A DNA stretch of 64,000 bases from Ciona intestinalis (taxonomy: Eukaryota; Chordata; Ascidiacea; Phlebobranchia; Cionidae): positions 2,379,962 to 2,443,961 of the forward strand of contig NC_020172.2 in the NCBI RefSeq assembly GCF_000224145.3, read 5' to 3'. Within the stretch, counting starts at the first letter, position 1; the number at the start of each line of letters is the position of its first letter. A program made the translations under genes and the position numbers. A model generated the notes under the pieces. That model had not been told where the DNA came from, did not search any database, and saw nothing but the letters and a program-made list of their open reading frames with translations. Positions 10,601 to 24,100 of this stretch are shown here, one piece after another.

Positions 10601-12482
10601 TAAATATTTTATTTAAAATCAAACCATTTTCAGTTATTTCAAAAGTTCACATTTCAACTTTTAATCATTTTAACTTCTGTTCTAACACTAAAGATGTTTT
10701 TCGTTTTTTAACCCGTTTGAAATGACATAATGCTATATCTATATGTTTTTATATATGTATATATAGGCTGTCATGTCTGTATTAATTAGAAATTTCCTTT
10801 TTCATGCACCAGGTGAATATACAACCGAACAAATTGAGAATATTGATCACACGATATCTGCGCTACCTTCTTATGCTCTCAGTCGAATACTGAAGAATTC
10901 CAACAAACAATCTAATATTCAAATGTCGAGTAATAACGAGTTTGTTTCTTCAACACTTGGTATAATGCTTAGTCATATTAAATGGGTAGATGTCGGGGTA
11001 GTAAACGTGGAATTCTCTGGAAAACCAAATGAAATTCTTCCCCATGTTGGTTTCGGACATCTAGTGCCATCTAGTGAGCCTTCCAGTGTTCTCGGGATTG
11101 TTTATGATTCTTGTGCATTCCCACAACATGATAGGTGAGAATATTTGCATGGCAGCACTGTGTTTGTATTCTAAAAAAACTCTGTTGGCATTTATTTCTG
11201 TATTGATGTTTCTCTGTCCAATATAGACAAGTTAAAGGCGTCAATACAGTTTATCCTCGTTTGGTAGGCCAACGACAGTGAAAAAACACTGATGATCTGT
11301 TTCATTGGCTATGTGCCTGCTTAAGAGTACCATATGTAACTTGTGGGTAACTATTTTAGGTTCATTTTTTGTTAAAAACCTTTAGGTTAAACCAATTGCC
11401 CTTAGTTTAGAGTCTTACATAAGAATACATACACCCACAATGGTAGTAACATCAAATTGTGTCCTGTGGGCTAAAAGCAGAGACCCCAACCTAGAACCTA
11501 TATACCACAGCGCCAGGTAACATTTTTTAAATTATGTAAGTGCCACAGGTGCTGAGTGTCTACTTTAACCTGGAGTCAAAGATATTGTGATTCATATTTT
11601 ACCTTCTGCTCCACTGGCTGCTGCTTTTGCAATATAACTACATTGATCAGTGCAGATGGACCAGCTTTAAACCTGTTTTGCCTCTTTATTGATCCAGGGT
11701 AAACATGCCAACCACTAGAATGACTTGTATGATGGGAGGCTCATGGTTCCGGGAATTATTTGGTGAACCGAATCTTGTTTCAAATCAAACGTTAGAAAGT
11801 GCAGCATTGGGAAGTATATCTCAACAGCTTGGTATACATGAGGACCCAATGAACGTTGACACAACATTATGCAAAAAATGCATTCCAACATACAGGTAAA
11901 TATATAAACTGTATTTTGGTTAAAAGAAACCTTTTGGTTTGGTATATAATATAAATGTAACTTATTTATCCTAGCATGCTGGGCCAATGAAGTGTTATAA
12001 CATAGGTGTTGGAATTTTTTTAAGTATGGCTGATAGTTTAGGCAACCCATAAGGGACCACTTGGTAGGAGTCAATGTCGTTAAGTGTCTTTTTCAAATAC
12101 ACATACACCCACGACGATAGTATCGAGCTTTAAGTCCAAGTCTCACCTTCTACACTTTGAGCTAGATACAAATGCTTACCTTTAAACCATGATTGTGTTA
12201 TCTTTATAATAAGAACTGTCATAACAACTGTAATAACGACTGTCGTTTTCCCGCCACACGAGGATAAAAAAATTCATTGATTGTGTATTTTATTGATTGT
12301 TTTGAATTACCAGAGTTGGCCACACGGATCTTGTTGAAAATATTGAAGATTTTATATCGGAACACGATGTACCTCTGTCATTGGTTGGTGCATCGTATTG
12401 GGGGGTCAGCATAAACGATTGTATTTTTAACAGCCGAGTAGCTGTCAACAATATCCTTAAAAAATACAAGCTTTCTCCGTAA
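7614..12482 (+). CDS. PPOX: Protoporphyrinogen oxidase
   Basis: This FAD enzyme of the inner mitochondrial membrane oxidises protoporphyrinogen IX to protoporphyrin IX, the penultimate step of heme synthesis. Eight exons: 7614-7782, 8402-8508, 8899-9051, 9458-9628, 9982-10243, 10813-11134, 11698-11895, 12314-12482; all phases join and give 516 residues (human about 477). Residues 4-17 are the dinucleotide-binding fold (VVCGGGISGLASAY, GxGxxG). Next comes GAINERGPRSVRTAG (substrate/FAD region). Later blocks are LPNSLL, LWGRLGPRE, GFGHLVPSSEPSSVLGIVYD and MMGGSW. The C-terminal FAD motif is LVGASYWGVSINDCI. As in other animal PPOX there is no classic cleavable presequence. The start is the first ATG before the FAD motif. 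Introns contain SINE-like fragments but no disruption. Confidence 0.95.
11402..11525 (-). repeat. SINE-like fragment in PPOX intron
   Basis: It contains TACATACACCCACAATGGTAG followed by a degenerate block (GACCCCAACCTAGAACC) and CACAGCGCCAGGTAAC. These landmarks recur in the same order in several other places in the window (12072-12180, 55505-55735, 57100-57345), which marks an interspersed repeat. Orientation is uncertain. Confidence 0.5.
12072..12180 (-). repeat. SINE-like fragment in last PPOX intron
   Basis: It has GTTAAGTGTCTTTTTCAAAT, then ACACATACACCCACGACGAT and a degenerate CTCACCTTCTAC...GAGCTAGA end. This is the same landmark order as the other SINE-like repeats in the window. 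It is old and diverged. Confidence 0.5.
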
Positions 12483-12735
12483 AGTGAAACTTCAAAGTAT
12501 TCATACTTAGCACTGTGAGGATTAACCTATACTTAGTGAGAGTATGCAATCATATCATTATGTGCTTCTGAAATTAAGTCTAAAAGACATAATTGTGATT
12601 TGCCAAACGTGATTTGCAATTGTCTTAGTTGACCTGTTCTACAACTGTTGACCTTCGCATGTAAGTTTTTCAATACTTGTTTTTGCAGTAATTATATTGA
12701 AATTTATGTAACTGTGTATACATATACGCATTAAT

Positions 12736-12922
12736 ATAGTTGGATGGGATAGATGGGACACCTCTAGCACATAATATCCAAATATAGATCGTTTTTTAAC
12801 CAATTTACAACGGTGTATGAGAGTCGTGAAGATACTGTTTTATAATTATTTAAATGTTTTTTGTTTACTACCAGATGTGACGGGAAAATGAAAAGGTGTC
12901 CCATCTTTCCTATCCTACTATA
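12736..12922 (+). mobile_element. MITE copy 2 (plus orientation)
   Basis: Ends are GGATGGGATAGATGGGACAC and AAAAGGTGTCCCATCTTTCC...ATCCTACTATA, inverted to each other. The interior has TAGCACATAATATCCAAATA and GACGGGAAAATGAAAAGG. It lies about 250 bases after the PPOX stop. Confidence 0.88.
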
Positions 12923-13744
12923 GCACTTTGTAAAATGCCTCCTGGTGATTGCATTTAAAACATCTTTGTATATTAAAAAAAATATTTTTGTGTGCTTTTA
13001 ATATGGCTTGATGGCCAAATACAACACAAATTATCTATTCATATATGGAACTTATTATTGCGCCGTGCGTTGGTCTTGACATTCAAGTATTTCTAAGAAG
13101 ACCTGCTTGCCTTTTTTCTCACGTCGTATACGTAACATCACGTGACTTTGTTGTCCTACCCTCTGCAACGGATCGTTGCGTCGGTAATTGTGCAGGTGCC
13201 ACGCGTCGCGTAATCCAAAAACAAATAATCTGCTGAGCGAAACAAAAACCATTTCCTTGCAGTTTTCCACCGATGGTGTAATTCCAATAGTGCTGAAAAC
13301 CGTTTCTCTGCCCGCAGCGCACAGGTGCAATCAGAGACTGCCACGTCAGCGCTACATCGGACACTAGTAAGCAAACATTTTTCATTTACTCGACTGTAAT
13401 AACTAAAAGCGGTAATTCGTATTCGTGTTTATTATTAATTCTACGACGCTATTAAACCACCTTTGCCAGCAATTACATACCAAATAACGGATTTGCATTT
13501 CTAGCAATTTTGAATCATGATTAAATTCGCTGACTTCAGCATCTAGATTCGATCTGTTGATAAACATAGCGGTAATTCTACACGCGAGTCCAGATTGCAC
13601 CACCGTCTGTCTCCCTCCTTTACGACCTACAAGACAGATATTAATATCCGCAGCTCTGTCAGCAATTTCTCTTAAGTATTACAAAGCTGCTGCAAACGAA
13701 TTGCTTTGTTGCTGTGCAATTTGCAACTTACATAGGCAGTTTTC

Positions 13745-13944
13745 TTTGGCTTTAATAATACCCTACGTAAAATTCGGTTTAATAGGACAAAGCAACCAAA
13801 GCGAAACTTATATAGGCACGCAGCGAAACGGTAAATATTTATTTGGCTTTAATAATGTCTTACGTAAAATTTGGTTATCTAACTTAAACTATGACAAAAC
13901 AGCTCAAACGAAAATAAGTAAGCACGCAACGAAACGGTGAATAA
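13745..13944. repeat. Diverged tandem duplication of about 100 bp
   Basis: TTTGGCTTTAATAAT followed by CTACGTAAAATTCGGTT at 13745 recurs as TTTGGCTTTAATAAT and TTACGTAAAATTTGGTT at 13842. GCACGCAGCGAAACGGT at 13816 recurs as GCACGCAACGAAACGGT at 13922. The spacing (97-106 bases) and shared order show one duplicated unit. Function unknown. Confidence 0.85.
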
Positions 13945-15103
13945 TTAATTTATATTATATTATATTTTAACCGCGTAAACTTGTCATCGATGGGTGTCGC
14001 ATAGGAGCGCACTTTATTTTGTTTTAATTTAAACCGCGTCCACGTATTAATTAGTTCCACGCAGTTTCAGTCAATATTAAGCGCAGTAAAGGCCTGTCAC
14101 TGTAAGTATACTGGCCGTATGTTTTGTTTCAGAGCAAACACAGCCTTATGTAAGCCGGTGTAAAATAGTTTCTAGTTTATACTATATCTCAAACAGACAT
14201 ATGGTTCTTTGGGGCGCTTGGCTTCTTATTACCAAAGATCGTGACGGAGGTTATCGGGCGTTCACTCTGTTCAATTTAAAGCCTAGGGCAGTACCAGAGT
14301 CAACAGAATCAGCTGGTTCCCGAAGCGTGCTCGTTTACCAGCTGATCGCGGCCTCTCTCTGTTTACTTTTACGGTGACGACAAAATAGGAGAGAGGAAAA
14401 GAAAAAGGGGCATGCTATCTCTGTCCTCGTTTAAAAAGCACGGGCAAGACTGAATTAGATTCAGTGAACAGTAAACTTGTTTTGTGCTAGGATAGTATAC
14501 GGTAAGTTAGTACTGTGACAGCAGTGCATCAGATAGTGTAACAGCCTACAGGCGTTGTAGTTGCAGTTTATGATAGGATAAAGTATATTGTACTCAGACA
14601 TTATTAAGCTGTGACTGCTATAGGCTTGTTGGTAGGATAAGAGTCACGTATGTATTGTTTGTTATGTGTATAGTGTATATATGTTTAAATACGAGCTATG
14701 CGCTGTTAGTTAGTCATCAAGCTTGGAACAGTTAGGTAGTTATGTTTATATTCAAGCATGATGTATGCTTAGCTAGTTTAGCGGCGCTACAAGGCATGAT
14801 GGACAGGATGTTTTGACTAGTTAATTTGTCCCTGCAACCAAACTATTACTTCGTATAGATAAGGCACTTCTCTTATCTATATCCTGTTTACCTTTCGCAT
14901 TCATATTGTTATTGCTGGTTCAGAAACAAGGTAATACTAGTTTTGTTTATGTTTAGATAACTGCTGTATTACGTCGCCTTATGAACAATTGTTATTATAA
15001 TGCTTAATGGTGTAAGTGCATCTTACTGTTAATGTAAAACCGAAGAACAACCAACGCAAGAGAATTTCAAGATTGTATATTTATATTCTGGACTAGTTCA
15101 GCT

Positions 15104-18100
15104 ATGGCAAGTACATCAAGACTTACAAAGATTTCGGCCGAACTAATGAGCTTGCACGCCGGCCAAAATTTGGACGGCAACCCGGGCTCGCCAGAGTCGG
15201 GCTTGGGCTCGGACTGGGACTTTGACAGCGATGAAATCGTGCAATCCAGTTCTGTAGCTACACCAAGAAGGTCAATAGACGCCCTACATGCTTCATCTCC
15301 CTCTCCAACATTGGAATGTATCCTAGATTGCCCTGATGTTAGCGGAGTAGACGTGTTTGACAGTCCGATCAAAAAAGAGGCTGACTTTAAAGACCCGAAA
15401 CCCAGACAGTCGCCGAACAAGAACAAGAGGGAAAACATATTGAACGAGTTGAAAAACCTACCCGCTACAAAGATCAAATTGCCTCCGCCGTCGCGAAGCA
15501 GTCAAAAGAAACTGGCGGCGAGGCCTGGCTACATCAAGCGCCCAATGAATGCGTTCATGATATGGTCGCAAATCGAACGGAGAAAGATAATGGAGAAAAC
15601 TCCAGAGCTACACAATGCTGAAATCAGCCGCAATCTAGGTCGAATCTGGAGGGAGCAGGCGGATTCGATTAAGCGGCCGTTTCTGATCGAAGCGGAGAGA
15701 TTACGACTGCAGCATATGTGCGACTACCCTGATTATAAATATAAACCGAAAAAGAAAGCAAAGGGCAAAAAATGCGACTCGTCAGAGAACTCTACGTTCA
15801 GTTATTTGCACAACGATCCAGATCAATCCATGGAAATTATAGAAACGAATACTGAAGCCTTAAAGGCGGAAGTAAAAGTGTCCAGCAAACGTTTGCCAAA
15901 GAAACGAAAGCTGTCTCAAAGCAAGCCTTCTTTACCTGAAATCAAACCGACAGTCGTGGCCTCTATCAATCCCATTCAAAACAACTCAGGTAACAGCGAA
16001 CCGCAAGCCAAAGAAGTCACCGCAACAACGAACAATCTGCTGACGGCGGTTAAAGTCGAGCCACGGGTGCCACCTCTGCCGATTACCCCAGCTACGATCG
16101 TGACGGCCGTGCCTTCCAAACGTGGCAGGTTCGAAGTACATACCCCCTCCCCTTGCGATACGAACCAGAGGATAGGTTTGGTGCATGGAACTGTCTTCAA
16201 AACCGTCACCGAAGGAAATCGCCAGTTCATCATCGTTTCCGGTGCTAATGACGTCATTTCTGACGTCACAAACTCGAGCTTGGTGTCGACGCAACGAACA
16301 TCAACACCTTGCCAACAAAAACAAATAATAAACGCTAACTTTGTGCCGATAACCAACGACTGCGGACAAGAAAAAGTGTATAACATTGTAAGAGGGTGCA
16401 TACAAGTGGCGAGTCAGGAACCAACGAACTCTACCACACAGAAACGCGTGGAGCCTGATGTCCCAACTACATTTGCCAACATGGGCGATGACTTCCGGAA
16501 CGAATACCTGAAGGTAATTAGCATTTCCTTTGTCTATTATGCCTTAATCCATATGTAAACTATTAGCCAGAATTTTCGGTCTTTAAATGCGCGCTTGCGT
16601 ATACAAACCTAAACAATGTTAGGAATCAATACGCATTGAACGTATAGCATGTTGTATCCACTTCATAAGTTGCTTATTGATATTCAAACAAAAACCATTA
16701 GGCAGGAAATTGTCTATCATCTTTAGATTTGTCAACAAAGACAATCTTAAAGCTGTGCCGCGCACAGAATAACAGGTCGCTGGTACCTCCCGAGCTTAAT
16801 TTACCATTAAACGTGCGCACACCTGCGAACCGAGTTGCGCTACCATTATTGGATGTTTGGCTGTTATTACCCGTTTATTAGGCCTGTCATGTATCAGTTT
16901 AATAGCGCTACGGAATGCAATAACCCTCTGTTTGAAACCCGCGCTAATTCAGTGTTTATATGTCAACTGGTCTCTGCTTTCTCGCAGCTTTAAGTTTTAT
17001 TATTGGTTTTCAATGTATATGTCATTACACGCACTTTATAATACAGTTGTAGACGCCAGATAATGAGATACGTAAACCGATTTTCGTTCTAACGCACGTC
17101 TTCTAATTCGAAATGAAGCTGATTTCGCAAATGCTTTAAATGTTAGGCCCTTGAGCGACTCGAAACCGTTTTATGAGAATGAGTTTTACAGCTAAATTAG
17201 CCGCCCGTTCTAAATGAATCGTAATATTAACCGCTAATTTGGCCTCGGTCTATTTCTGGCCAAATTGCTTGGTTGACATAGTAATATATTCCTGGTTATT
17301 TTCCCGCTAAGTATAAAGCAAAACAGCGAATCGCAAAAACTGAGTCAGTTTGTTGTTTTTGCCTCGGGTCAATTGCTGCGTAGATTGCCGCTGTATTTTT
17401 TGTTTTAACTTCTCGCAACCATGTACGTATGCGGTCAACTGCATTCACGGTTGACGTCAGTAAACCTTGTCGATAACTTTAATCCAAACTTATCGAGTCA
17501 CAGCCTCGGTGTAACGTGTTTCGCTGCTATATACCCAGTGACCTGACGCCTATAGGGACTTTTCGTGGCAATAGCTGTCATTCATATCACCACAATGGTA
17601 GCATCGTGGTCGCAGAGAGTATGCATTATCCTCTCACAATGGTCAGATGCGGACCACTCCGCGGGTTTCCTGGTATAGCACTGAGAGCCACCGCTGCTCC
17701 AATGGAAGTATCTTGTTACCAAGCTGCGCCTGTAACTGCAGGAAATATTATTTTCCAAATGAATGCCTATTTTTCACAATAAATGATGCTGGTTTTTTAT
17801 TCCCATACCCTGATGTATACCTTAGCGCGGGGGCGTAACACACCGTACGTTCATACGCATATAGTCTGAAAAAAAAAACATGTAATTGGATTGACACATG
17901 TTGCAAAGTTGAACAGCGTTATAACGGCGAGCGTTTGGGTTAATATATTTCGCGTATCTTTCTGTGCCAGTTTGCGAAGGCGCTGTTTCATATAAAACTC
18001 ATTTCGGAATTACCCTTGCGCATGGGTATTTGCATATACATATCTTTACAAGCCATTGCGTGAGTAGCGCAAACGGGAATGAAATAGTTATATTTAATGG

Positions 18101-21100
18101 CTTGTTTTACTTGTTGCCGACACGCCCTTTGGTCTAATGTAAATCAAACGAGGAACTATAACACACACGAACTGATCTTAGCCGAAACTGCACCGTCATC
18201 ATGCATCAGCAAGACGCTAGTAAATTTCCACCACGTTACGTCATGATCATGCGTTACGTGTTCACCATATGAAACTAATTTGCATTTTTCGTATAGTTCC
18301 TCTGCGAGGTACCCATTGCCGACATAGCTTTCTCTGTCCCGGCTATTGTATATTTTAGTTTCCTGCCGTCTCATATTACTGACACGGGCAAGAATAGTCT
18401 GATGTATCTCTCTACGCTTCAGTGTTAACAACCTTTATGTCGTCACAGTAGTAACGCGTCCTACGCATTCGTGACTTACTCTTCTGCTTCTCGATCATGA
18501 GAGCCAGTTTATCCTGGTATCCATGCTATTACTAAATCCTTCGTGCAATTTCACGGCATGCACCCACCACGCAGTGAAAGAAATGCCAGATCGTGATTTA
18601 AAACAAACCTATATTTATGTAATCGGCTTGCTAACGATTTTTGACGCCCTTTAGCGTTAAGTCAACACAACACAAAATTTACACCAATGTTTTCGTCGAC
18701 CCAGCAATCATTACTTACCTATTGTAGTTAATGTTTAACTGGGACATTGACTTACACATATTCTTGACCTATTTTCAAATTACTATTGTCACGCCACCGT
18801 TAGGGCTATCGCCAATTTGAAAAAATGTATTTGAAAACGTTATCGTAATTTGTTGGTAATTTTCACAAACACACGGTTAAAAAGCTGCTGGCTCTTTTTG
18901 GTAAGTCCAGGACACAGCAAAGACAACAGTCAGTACCTACATTTATCTTGCTCGCTCGGATTGTCCTGCAACCCGACACCTTGTCCTGAAACTTTTCGGG
19001 ATTTTTTACAACGGCCGCTGCAAATTGCAGCAGGAAAATGGTTCCTACGCTGTTAGCTGGGAAGGGCGCTTAAGCCCGTCTATTTCCTTGTCCACTAATC
19101 AGGTAGTGGCACCTAAAATGTCCCTTATTTTAGGGCGCAATACATTAACAGTCTGTATTCATTTAATTAATTCATTTTTCATTTACGTTTGAGTCAGGTT
19201 GGCCATTTCAAAGGTTATATGTGACGTATTTACTGTTGTTTGTTGTATTTGGATTGCTGCCATCAAGTTGCGTTTCTTTGAAAGCATTAAGATTGCTGTA
19301 AAACCTTGTTTTGGATTTGTTAGAGAGAACTGACATTTCTAAAACCAGGTTAAATTCCGGCTTTACATTTTAAAACGGATTACAACAAGTCGGGGTCATA
19401 GATAATGAAAACTAACGCTGCTCATCCAAGGTTAATTGAACTTCAGGCCTATTCGATAAACTGCAGTTCTGCGGTGAAGTAACGGGGAACTTCAATGCTA
19501 AGAATTGCCTAAGGAGAATTGCCCCTTACGGACACTCAGCTGTGTGCTAATATATCATGAACTCGTATTCTACTAGTCTACTGCACTGTTGTTGTTGACT
19601 CGTTGCGTAACCACTGGCGGTTAGCCACGTGGGTACATTGGTTGATTGGGGTGTTTTCGCATACCGAGTTCGTCTAACTTAACGAGTTCGTCCAGCTGGA
19701 ACTCCAAAATAACAAGCCACGAAAATATTTCGGTGAGTTTTCCAGCTTTATCGATTCGTAGACACCAGCTCATGAGAAAACATGTTTACACGCAGAGGCA
19801 CCAAGCGAATATTCTCGTAGTAAACAGCAGTTCCACCGCACCTCGCTATAAGGGTTACTGAGTTCGGACAATGTGCATTGATTGGCTGAAAAGTAGGCGT
19901 GTACATGTGCTAGTTTTATCTGAGCTGTAAATTTAACGGGAAAACATCCTACTTCGTGCTTTTTATAACCGATCATAGGGTTAATTTCGACAGTATAATG
20001 GTATCTTAAGATCTCATGTTTCAACAGTCTTTCTTTTACTTCAATTGTTTTGCTGTAGAATTTTCGGTTTCTTACTCAGTAGGGCTTACTCGTAAAATTC
20101 CCAGCTTCTGTGTCGAGCCGTACTCGTACATAACAAGCGAATCTGTGACGTCACTGAAGTGTTTGTGACGAAGCATGAGACAGTAAATATTTTTAGACTC
20201 CCCAATGAAAAACAGAATCGTGCATATCATGTTCTATTTAAAAGGTTTTCGACCTTAGCAGTATAGGCTTGTAAATATGAGGTATACAAACAGAAAGGCT
20301 GTCGTTTCACGATTGGACCTTAAACACTGCACACGCGTTTATCCAGAGGGCCTGTGACGTCTGCTGCTGTAGTTAAAACGGTATAATATTAAATCTTTTG
20401 CTCTTATACCCGTTTAGCAGTAAATAAGTTTATCCAGTGACGCACGTTACTTCTTTCATGCCAAGAATACTAACTCATGTTTTGTTTGACTGTTATGACA
20501 GACTTTAGCAGTTTGAAAACCACCATACCAAAATTTCTAACCAAAATTTTACGGGTTATATTGGGCCAAAGAAATCCCATTGTTCGTTTTTTTCTTATTG
20601 TTAAATTATCACCATATGTTTGTCTTTATAAAACAAATTTAACCCTTTCCAAACGCAAACAGTGGTTTTAAATTTTATTTATGACCTGTTGTTCCCAAAT
20701 ACACAACATGTGTACTGTGTTCATAATCTTCTTTGGTTGGTGACCTCTGATTTGCGCAAGTGCTTTTGAGAATTCTGTGGTTTTGTTCTAACCACAACAC
20801 TAATAGGATGGTTTGTTATTAACGCTTAGGAAAGCACCTACACTCTTGGGGTGTGTGGTGGAATAAATATACCTTTGGCTTTTCACCAACAGTTACATAA
20901 CGTCCTTGAGCGCTTACGCATGACGATAATCGTCGTAAACAAGTCAAATGTAGGATCTGCAGTTGCATATGAGGGTCTGTTATTGTTGCCAGAGATTCCT
21001 GTCTTGTCGATCCATAGTAATGAGTCACACAAAATTATCAGCAGTGGACCACCCGTTTCCCGCATCGGGCAAGCTTTCGTAACTCTACAAGCAAACATGT

Positions 21101-24100
21101 CCTATAGCTTGTGTACTATAGTGTGGCTATAGAATCATATCGCCCACTGTTTCCCGTTCCATGTTGATTTTACTCAGCTATGACGCATATGTACATTTCC
21201 CCGTTGGCAGACACCAAACCGGGGCTCACTTCAAACTAACCAATTAATTAAGCGATAAGACGATTTAAACCTGCGTTTGAAGCTGCCAATTAAAACGTGC
21301 CAAGAAACGCAAGGACCTTTATCAGTCTCTGTTTCCAACGATTATCTAACACGCACAACGCTGATGACGTCATTCTACGTCATATTTCCGTATTAGTTTC
21401 TGTTGGAGTGATTAACGCTTGTTCAACGCCAAGGGTTACGCTTATAAATACTTCCGTTTGTTTTTAATTACCCATAGGCAATGGTTTAAACTTCCTCTGC
21501 ATAAATGAAACCCTGTAGGTCTGATGTTGTCATAGTCTGATGGGTTTAAGCTGTCTTGCGTCACGACCCTTTAAACTTACGTTAGGAGAAAATCCCCTTC
21601 CCCAATAAGGATAGACAGTTTCCGGAAAATGAAACTAATTATACGGGAAACTGTGACGTAACACAGCCTGCTATGACGATGAATAATATCAGGATGTGGA
21701 ACACACGGGTTTTCCTAAAAAGGTGAGGCGAGTTCGGGGCGTAAGTTCGACGTATTCAACCCGTATATTTGTCCTTCTATTGACACAAGACCGCAGGGTT
21801 AGGCTTAGAGTTGATATTCCAAGATTTTGGATCCACGTACCATGCACCTGCTGTCCTATATTTATAACAGGTGGCTTACTTCTGTGGTTACAGCACGCGG
21901 TGTACCATTGGTCCTTAGGGGCTTGGCCTAGGAATGAACTTTATAACTGAGTGAAAATAGTGAGTTGCCTTCAGGCTGTCATTATATCGTTATGAGATCT
22001 TTGTTGCTGGCTTGCGCTGTTTTGTTTTAAAGAATACGGCTTCTCAGAAACGTAAACAAAGAGGAATTGGTTGCTCATAAATCATCTGCAACACCTTATA
22101 GATTAAACACAGGCGGTTGCCCCGCGGTTTAATTTAAGGCGATGGCGCCTTAGCTCGTGTGTGGCCGACGTTTGATGTTTTAAGTGTTTCGCAAATTTGT
22201 GTCCGTGTGTTTTTACCGATTGCTAGCAAGACGTCTGCGCAAATGGGGAAGCCTTGGTGGAAGCTTGTTAACATCACCTACGAGACGCGGAATCCCCGAT
22301 TCTGATTCGATAAACCGCCGAGGACCCTTCGAGTAGCTTGTGACGTCACAGAAGGGTTGCAAAGACGCGCCAGAATGGTACTTGGCCTATTGTGACATGA
22401 TAAGAGTGTCGATCGGGGGCAAACGATAACTTTCTGCATCGGTTACAGCTCTGCAATTATCGCTGACATATGGTTAAGGTGGCAAGGCGCAAATTACGTC
22501 TTTCCGCCTTTTCTTTGACTGTCACTTGACCAGGTATCCGTCTACAATGAGTCAGGAGGAAACACATACATAATGCGTTATTGTGCGATAAAGAGTAGTT
22601 TTATTCTTGTCCAAGAAGTGCTTTGCTTAATTGTGAACTAACAATACTCGGGGTAACGCGTGGTTTCTATGCTCGCTTTGTTATTTGCTTGTTGGTGGAT
22701 TTATCCCATAGGCGCCATCACTTACAGGAAATAATGGCTTTTGTTATACCATGAATCATCTTGTGTATGATGCAATAATAACATTGTGGCGTTGTCCAAA
22801 GAGCTATGTGGTAACTCGGGACTATGCTTGCCAGGTGTGGGGCTCGAAATGGATGCGGTTAAATAGAATTGTTGCCTCACCTGTACCATTCAATGCTTAC
22901 CCGATCGTTAGGACTACATTGTGTGTATTAAATGAAACATATAATGTCCGCCCGGGTAGAGGTATAGTTACTCTGTGTGGTCGATTATCTACGTGTTTCC
23001 CCACCCCCATGAAAAAGAGCGAGTTTAATTGAAAGTGGTCGATTGTTGTTTCATCAAGACTTCAGTGAAGTCACAAGGGTGCCCTTGAATGAGTCATAGA
23101 AATGAAAACCACACAATCGGACACCCCGAGTTCAGTTACCACCGATAACAGCGTTGTCCGCGAGCCCTTCTGAAATTCAATTGTCTAATTGACTTACCTC
23201 AAACAAGCTGTCTAATTTCAAACGGTTTCCGGACGGCTTGCATTGCCCATGACTCGTTTGGAGTTAACCGAGGTTGTTTTTGTTTGTCTAGCATTGAGAT
23301 ATCCACGTGTGTTCTGTCCTCGCCAAGGATAAATAGCTTGACGTTAAATGCTCGTAAATATTGCCCGTTGTTGCTGGATATACTCTGGATGTCGTACAAG
23401 ACGTACATGCTCTGTAGGGAGTTATTAATACGCGACGCTCATGTTGTCTATAAACAGATGTTATCTTTCAAATTACGAGATCTCACGGTTCAGATCTCCA
23501 CATGGTCGTTTACGTGTTGGTACATATTGTTAATATTCCATCTTTTGTGAGCCTGGTGCCGCCTATCGTGACTATATCCTTGTATTTCGGGGAAAGGCTA
23601 CGAGGCTGAAGGTATGTTTACATAGTACTGTATTTAAAGCGTGTTCATTGAACGCCAATGGTTGTGGTTTCCTGCTTTGTGTTTCCGTAGTCTGAGCTTC
23701 GTTGGCTGCCCCAATACCCCATATACCACCTTCTCATGCACGACTGGGGTACTTATACACTTATACCTCAACCACACTGACAGAAAACCAAATGCTGTAC
23801 CAACGTGACACTAAAAGTCTTCGTAAATTACCTAGCAGTTTTTATGTTAAAAAAATTGACAGTAATCAGAAACAACGTGCTTTGAAATACATTAGAAACT
23901 ACAACATATGGCGTTATGGGAAAGCATCGTTAACACCAGAATCTACCTTGTGCGTCTTCTTTAACCTGTAGCACATACAATTCTTGGGGTATTTTATCTC
24001 GAAAATGGCCCATTGAGTTAAAGTGAGATCATTTATTGATCACTTGTAAAATGAAGCAACTGTATCCACAAACGCGTTCAGCTCTAATCGTCGGAGAATT

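Larger units (their letters stand above)
12483..15103. other. Spacer between PPOX and SoxC, including SoxC upstream region
   Basis: No supported coding sequence. It holds a MITE at 12736-12922 and an approximately 100 bp tandem duplication at 13745-13944. CpG-containing sequence becomes more frequent from about 13,050. The part from about 14,200 to 15,103 probably contains the SoxC promoter and 5' UTR, since translation starts at 15104; E-box-like CAGCTG and CACGTG sites are present (for example at 14338-14343), but I cannot place a transcription start. Short open frames here show no family features. Confidence 0.5.

Noticed and set aside
13045..13940. Several overlapping open frames on both strands before SoxC
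   Set aside because: They overlap each other, have no domains and look like chance frames in higher-GC DNA.
15067..15477. 136-codon antisense open frame over the start of SoxC
   Set aside because: It is the shadow of the real coding frame and shows no family features.
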